Part shown: positions 60,339-64,000 of the stretch, piece after piece | Numbering within the stretch: the stretch's first letter is position 1 | How the letters are laid out: the number at the start of each line of letters is the position of its first letter | Assembly (NCBI GenBank): GCA_024233005.1 | Contig: JACKQE010000002.1 | Span: 643,563 to 707,562, forward strand | Direction of reading: 5' to 3' | Length of the DNA stretch: 64,000 bases | DNA from: Akkermansiaceae bacterium | Lineage (GTDB): Bacteria; Verrucomicrobiota; Verrucomicrobiia; Verrucomicrobiales; DEV007 | Program-made: the position numbers and the translations under genes | Notes under the pieces: generated by a model | Told to the model about the DNA's origin: nothing | Database searches by the model: none | Seen by the model: only the letters and a program-made list of their open reading frames with translations

Positions 60339-62117
60339 ATGAACTACCCCACTCTGACCACCCTCCTCCTTCTTTTCCTCTCTGGCGGTCTCCCCATCCA
60401 TGGAGAGGAGGAGCCGCTCTTCCTCGCCACTCCGCTGACTCGCCCCGGTGAGTTCACCCAGGGCATCGAGGGACCAGCCTGCGACCGGGCGGGCAATGTC
60501 TATGCGGTGAACTTTGGGACCCAGGGAACGGTCGGGCTGGTCACTCCGGCCGGACAGGCCGGCCTCTGGGTGACCCTGCCCCAGGGAAGCACCGGCAACG
60601 GTCTCCGCTTCGACCGCGCCGGGTTTTGCTATGTCGCGGATCACACCGGGCACAACATTCTGCGGATCGATCCGGCGACCCGGGCCGTTAGCACCTATGC
60701 CCATGAGCCGCGGATGAGCCAGCCCAACGACATCGCCATCGGGCCCGACGGCATTCTCTATGCGAGCGATCCCGATTGGAAGGCCGGGACCGGACGGATC
60801 TGGAGGATCGGCACCGATGGGCGGGTCAGCCTGCTCGCGGGCGATCTCGGCACGACCAACGGAATCGAGGTCAGTCCGGATGGGCAGACTCTTTATGTCA
60901 ACGAAAGTGTGCAACGCAAACTCTGGGCCTTCCGCCTTGGAAAGGTCTTCCGCGTTGGAGCGGACAGTACCCTCAGCGACAAACGTCTTCTCAAGGAGTT
61001 TCCCGACCACGGCTTCGATGGCATGCGCTGTGATGTCGACGGGAATCTTTATCTCACCCGCCATGGCAAAGGCACTGTGGTCAAACTTTCGCCGGAAGGG
61101 GACATTCTGCAGGAGATCGACGTGCTGGGGGCTTATCCCAGCAACCTTTGCTTTGGCGGTCCCGACGGGCGGACCGTGTATGTCACGGAGGTCGCCCAGA
61201 CCCGGATCGTTCAATTCCGGGTCGACCGACCCGGTCTTTCCTGGCAACGCTGGCAGGAGAGCGCTTCTGATGTCGAAGCCTCGATCCCGCCCGGCGAAGT
61301 CGATCTCGTCATCCTCGCGGGCCAGTCCAATGCGGTCGGCTTCGATGCCAACGCCGCTGAATTGCCGTCCGACCCGAATGACCGCAAAGTCCTTTTCTGG
61401 TGGCGCACCGGCGATCCTCCCCCCGACATCCACGACACCACCAGTGGCGGGGTCTGGACCACTTTGCGCCCGCAGCCCGTGGGCCATGCCCACCAACCAA
61501 AAGATCCCAAAAACCGGCAGTATGGGAATTTTGGCCAACCTCTGGGAGGGTTTGGTCCCGAAATCGGTTTCGCCAGGACCGTAATGAACCGTCAGCCGGA
61601 ACGCCGGCTCGCGGTGGTCAAGACCGCCTTCAGTGGCACCGGCATCGCCCGGGACTGGGATCCCGATGCCAAGGACGAGGCCGGAGCCTGTTACCGCACT
61701 CTCGTCGGGGAATGCCAGCGCGCCATCGCCGCCGCCAAGGCCCGGGGCATTCTCCTGCGTCCCACCGCGTTCCTCTGGGTGCAGGGGGAAAGCGATGCCA
61801 ATGCCACGGATGCCCCCCTGTACGCCGCCCGTCTGAAGCATCTCATCGCCTCGCTCCGCAGGGATCTGGCGGCTCCCGCTCTGCCGGCGTTGTTGGCCGT
61901 GAACACCCAGTTCGGCCTCGGCAAGAACACCCACATGCCCGCCATCGTCGAGGCCCAGCAACAGGTCGGGGCCGCCGATCCACAGGCTGTCTACGTCGAC
62001 ACGGCCGCGGCCACCGTCATCAATCCCTTCCATTTCGACGCCGCAGGCACCCTTGACGTCGGCCGGAGGTTTACCGAGGCGCTCTTCAGGCTTGAGGCCT
62101 CCTCGCCGCCTCCCTGA
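60339..62117 (+). CDS. Secreted fusion of SMP-30/gluconolactonase-like propeller and sialate-O-acetylesterase-type (SASA) domain
   Basis: 592 residues with a signal peptide (TTLLLLFLSGGLPIHGEE). The N-terminal half is an SMP-30/LRE propeller (about 30-290; GIEGPACDRAGNVYAVNFG, GNGLRFDRAGFCYVADHTGHN, PNDIAIGPDGILYASDP, TNGIEVSPDGQTLYVNE). The C-terminal half is a SASA/CE6-type esterase (about 310-590): GQSN (nucleophile Ser), GFGPEIGFART, WVQGESDA, and the Asp-His in FHFDAAGTLDVG. It could open a lactone and remove an acetyl ester from a polysaccharide. Follows the SDR by 31 bp. Confidence 0.86.
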   Translation: MNYPTLTTLLLLFLSGGLPIHGEEEPLFLATPLTRPGEFTQGIEGPACDRAGNVYAVNFGTQGTVGLVTPAGQAGLWVTLPQGSTGNGLRFDRAGFCYVADHTGHNILRIDPATRAVSTYAHEPRMSQPNDIAIGPDGILYASDPDWKAGTGRIWRIGTDGRVSLLAGDLGTTNGIEVSPDGQTLYVNESVQRKLWAFRLGKVFRVGADSTLSDKRLLKEFPDHGFDGMRCDVDGNLYLTRHGKGTVVKLSPEGDILQEIDVLGAYPSNLCFGGPDGRTVYVTEVAQTRIVQFRVDRPGLSWQRWQESASDVEASIPPGEVDLVILAGQSNAVGFDANAAELPSDPNDRKVLFWWRTGDPPPDIHDTTSGGVWTTLRPQPVGHAHQPKDPKNRQYGNFGQPLGGFGPEIGFARTVMNRQPERRLAVVKTAFSGTGIARDWDPDAKDEAGACYRTLVGECQRAIAAAKARGILLRPTAFLWVQGESDANATDAPLYAARLKHLIASLRRDLAAPALPALLAVNTQFGLGKNTHMPAIVEAQQQVGAADPQAVYVDTAAATVINPFHFDAAGTLDVGRRFTEALFRLEASSPPP

Positions 62118-62320
62118 ACGGTATCTCCAGGCAACCCGGCAGGGGAGAGGCGGCCTGACCAAGGGGGGAGGCCGGCGGCACAAGCGGGCCCATCGGTGAC
62201 GGCCACTCCCGCCGCGAATGGCCTCCTCGCGCCGCTGGCTTCGTGCCTCCTTTCCAGTTCCCCGCTTGCAAGCCGCCGCATTCTGGGGCATCACTACTGC
62301 CCCTCCCACACTGACCGACC

Positions 62321-63871
62321 ATGCCCGACAAGAAAAAACCTGTAGTGCTCATTATCCGCGACGGCTGGGGTGACAATCCCGGCGGAGAGGCGATGGCCGT
62401 GAAAAACGGCGATGCCCCCCGGCTTGCGAAGACCCCTTTCCACGACCAACTCTATGCCAACTATCCGGTGAGCCATCTCAGCGCGAGCGGCGGCGATGTC
62501 GGTCTGCCCGATGGCCAGATGGGCAACTCCGAGGTCGGTCATCTCAACATCGGGGCCGGACGCATCGTTTACCAGGATCTCACCCGCATCAACAAGGCCA
62601 TCGCCAACGGACACCTCGCGCAGAATGCAGTGCTCCGTGACACCTTTGCCCGTGCCGGTCAGAGTCGCCTCCATCTGATTGGTCTGGTCTCCGATGGCGG
62701 TGTCCATAGCCACCAGGAGCACCTCGTGGCCCTCGCTTCCCTGGCCCATGATGCCGGGGTCAAAGACATCATGGTCCACGCCATCACCGACGGCCGCGAC
62801 ACTTCTCCGACAGCCGGGGCCGGCTATTTGAGCTGGTGTGAAGACCGTCTCGGAGCCGTCGGCGCCCGGATTTCCACGGTGGTCGGGCGTTACTATGCCA
62901 TGGACCGGGACAAACGCTGGGATCGCACCAAAATTGGCTGGGACGCCATCGTCCTTGGCAAAGGCACTCCTTCCGACCTCCTCCCGTCCGAAGCCGTCCG
63001 CTCCGCCTACACCGAGCAGCAGAAAACGGACGAGTTCATCCTCCCCATCATTTTCGACGAACCCGACCAGCAGCGCGTTCGCGACGGCGATGTGGTCCTT
63101 TTCTTCAACTTCCGCGCCGACCGGGCCCGCCAGCTCTCCATGGCATTCCTCCAGAAGGATTTCAGCGGATTCGCCCGCGGCGTCCAGCCGAAGGTCCACT
63201 ACGTCACGCTGACAGAGTATGACGAGAATTACGGCGTCCCGAATGTCTTCCCTCCCGACCTCCTGCAGGATGTGCTTGGAACGGTCATTTCCAAGGCCGG
63301 CCTGCGCCAGGTCCGCATTGCCGAGACCGAGAAATATCCTCACGTCACCTACTTTTTCAATGGAGGAGCCGAAGAGCCCTGTGAAGGGGAGGAGCGGATC
63401 ATGCTCCAGTCGCCCAAGGACGTGGCGACCTATGACGAAAAGCCCCAGATGAGCGCGGTCGAGGTCACGGACGCCCTGCTGGGCCGGATCGAGGAATTTG
63501 ACGTCATCATTGTGAATTTCGCCAATCCGGACATGGTCGGGCACACCGGTGTCCTTGCGGCGGCGATTTCCGCCGTGGAGTGCATCGACCACTGCGTTCA
63601 GCGGGTCGTCGAGCGTGTTCTGGGTATGGGGGGTGCGCTGCTTCTCACCGCCGACCACGGCAACTGTGATCAGATGATCTGCGAGGATGGTTCACCCCAT
63701 ACCGCGCACACCACCAATCTGGTGCACTTCATCTACGTGGCCGCCGATGCCGGCCGCTATGCCCTCGATGACGGCATTCTTGCCGACATCGCGCCCACCA
63801 TGCTGGACATCCTCGGATTGGAGAAGCCCGCGGCGATGACCGGCAGCAGTCGGTTGCGCAAACTGGGCTGA
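62321..63871 (+). CDS. gpmI: 2,3-bisphosphoglycerate-independent phosphoglycerate mutase
   Basis: 516 residues, normal length. Interconverts 3- and 2-phosphoglycerate in glycolysis using Mn and a phosphoserine. Seen: RDGWG (metal ligand Asp14), the catalytic Ser70 in GQMGNSEVGH, DGRDTSPTAGAG, GRYYAMDRDKRWDR, FNFRADRARQ, NPDMVGHTG and the C-terminal ADHGNCD. Alkaline-phosphatase superfamily. No Shine-Dalgarno is seen before the ATG. A tRNA begins 105 bp after the stop. Confidence 0.97.
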   Translation: MPDKKKPVVLIIRDGWGDNPGGEAMAVKNGDAPRLAKTPFHDQLYANYPVSHLSASGGDVGLPDGQMGNSEVGHLNIGAGRIVYQDLTRINKAIANGHLAQNAVLRDTFARAGQSRLHLIGLVSDGGVHSHQEHLVALASLAHDAGVKDIMVHAITDGRDTSPTAGAGYLSWCEDRLGAVGARISTVVGRYYAMDRDKRWDRTKIGWDAIVLGKGTPSDLLPSEAVRSAYTEQQKTDEFILPIIFDEPDQQRVRDGDVVLFFNFRADRARQLSMAFLQKDFSGFARGVQPKVHYVTLTEYDENYGVPNVFPPDLLQDVLGTVISKAGLRQVRIAETEKYPHVTYFFNGGAEEPCEGEERIMLQSPKDVATYDEKPQMSAVEVTDALLGRIEEFDVIIVNFANPDMVGHTGVLAAAISAVECIDHCVQRVVERVLGMGGALLLTADHGNCDQMICEDGSPHTAHTTNLVHFIYVAADAGRYALDDGILADIAPTMLDILGLEKPAAMTGSSRLRKLG

Positions 63872-63909
63872 GAAATCGCTTTTGCGTTTTGGGTGGGTCG
63901 TTGGACGTT

Positions 63910-63927
63910 GCAAAATTCCGGTTTTGC
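63910..63927 (+). terminator. Weak hairpin after gpmI
   Basis: GCAAAA (63910-63915) and TTTTGC (63922-63927) form a 6-bp stem with a TTCCGG loop, 39 bp after the gpmI stop. The U-tract is absent, so the terminator call is tentative. Confidence 0.3.
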
Positions 63928-63975
63928 GCTAAACATCTTCCCATCCCTTGATGGCCTCCGGGCTGTCTCCCATAT

Positions 63976-64000
63976 TGCCCCGTGGTGTAACGGTAGCACA
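63976..64000 (+). tRNA. 5' end of a tRNA (probably tRNA-Gln), cut by window edge
   Basis: TGCCCCG could be the acceptor strand, followed by TG and a D-arm GTGT-AACGGTA-GCAC whose stem pairs G-C, T-A, G-C, T-G with the conserved AA and GG. Only 25 bases are present; the anticodon is outside the window. The overall 5' half resembles bacterial tRNA-Gln, which is a guess. Confidence 0.6.

Noticed and set aside
60279..62309. 676-codon minus-strand open frame
   Set aside because: It is opposite the SMP-30/SASA fusion, has no recognisable motif and its amino-acid use is antisense-like.

Overview
The window looks like a piece of a verrucomicrobial chromosome (PVC superphylum). GC content is high. 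It encodes several families typical of PVC bacteria: a DUF1549/DUF1553 cytochrome with a DUF1501 partner, a PVC-type CxxCH heme dehydrogenase, DUF1080, DUF4838, EF-hand/PQQ secreted proteins and many small lipoproteins. Most genes also lack a recognisable Shine-Dalgarno sequence. This assignment is inferred from protein family content. No rRNA is present, no mobile element, prophage or CRISPR was seen, and the only tRNA is cut off at the right edge.

Layout. 1-3.1 kb: a UvrD/PcrA helicase truncated by the left edge, then a lipoprotein hydrolase, both on the minus strand. 3.3-11.8 kb: aconitase, a small membrane protein, a secreted beta-helix protein, a YraN nuclease-like protein, a CPBP protease, and an OmpA-domain protein overlapping mutY. 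11.8-18.7 kb: a large lipoprotein lipase, pyruvate kinase, a Gfo/Idh/MocA oxidoreductase, and a TauE/MFS transporter pair. 18.9-21.7 kb: an SMP-30 lactonase, then Rrf2-rarA. 21.8-32.2 kb: secreted and respiratory genes, namely a three-domain RidA-like protein, a diheme cytochrome with a DoxX partner, a divergent PQQ propeller carrying EF-hands, a GH67-N-like protein and a 1249-residue DUF1080-dehydrogenase-HEAT-cytochrome c fusion. 32.4-38.6 kb: a hybrid histidine kinase, then the translation block rpmI-rplT-pheS-pheT. 38.6-46.1 kb: a candidate structured RNA with a strong terminator, an HDAC-family deacetylase, an MBL-fold hydrolase, a minus-strand isomerase/lipoprotein/DUF1080 cluster, galE and a CobW-family GTPase. 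46.2-52.6 kb: a DUF4838 protein, a histone-H1-like protein, a GyrI-like protein, a DoxX-like protein, and a DUF2089 regulator with its membrane partner. 52.9-57.5 kb: the DUF1549/1553-DUF1501 pair. 57.6-64 kb: small lipoproteins, an SDR, an SMP-30/carbohydrate-esterase fusion, gpmI and the 5' half of a tRNA.

How the genes fit together. Housekeeping metabolism (acnA, pyk, gpmI, galE), DNA repair (uvrD/pcrA, mutY, rarA) and translation genes are interleaved with secreted sugar-processing and heme proteins. The most system-like part is the 41.5-43.4 kb cluster of a Tat-exported isomerase/epimerase, a lipoprotein and a DUF1080 hydrolase. It resembles the core of described 3-keto-glycoside pathways. 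DUF1080 appears again at 28.5-32.2 kb fused to a dehydrogenase and cytochrome c. Start codons were moved inward from the longest reading frame wherever a signal peptide, conserved N-terminus or neighbour overlap supported it. All functional calls rest on reading motifs by eye; no database search was run.
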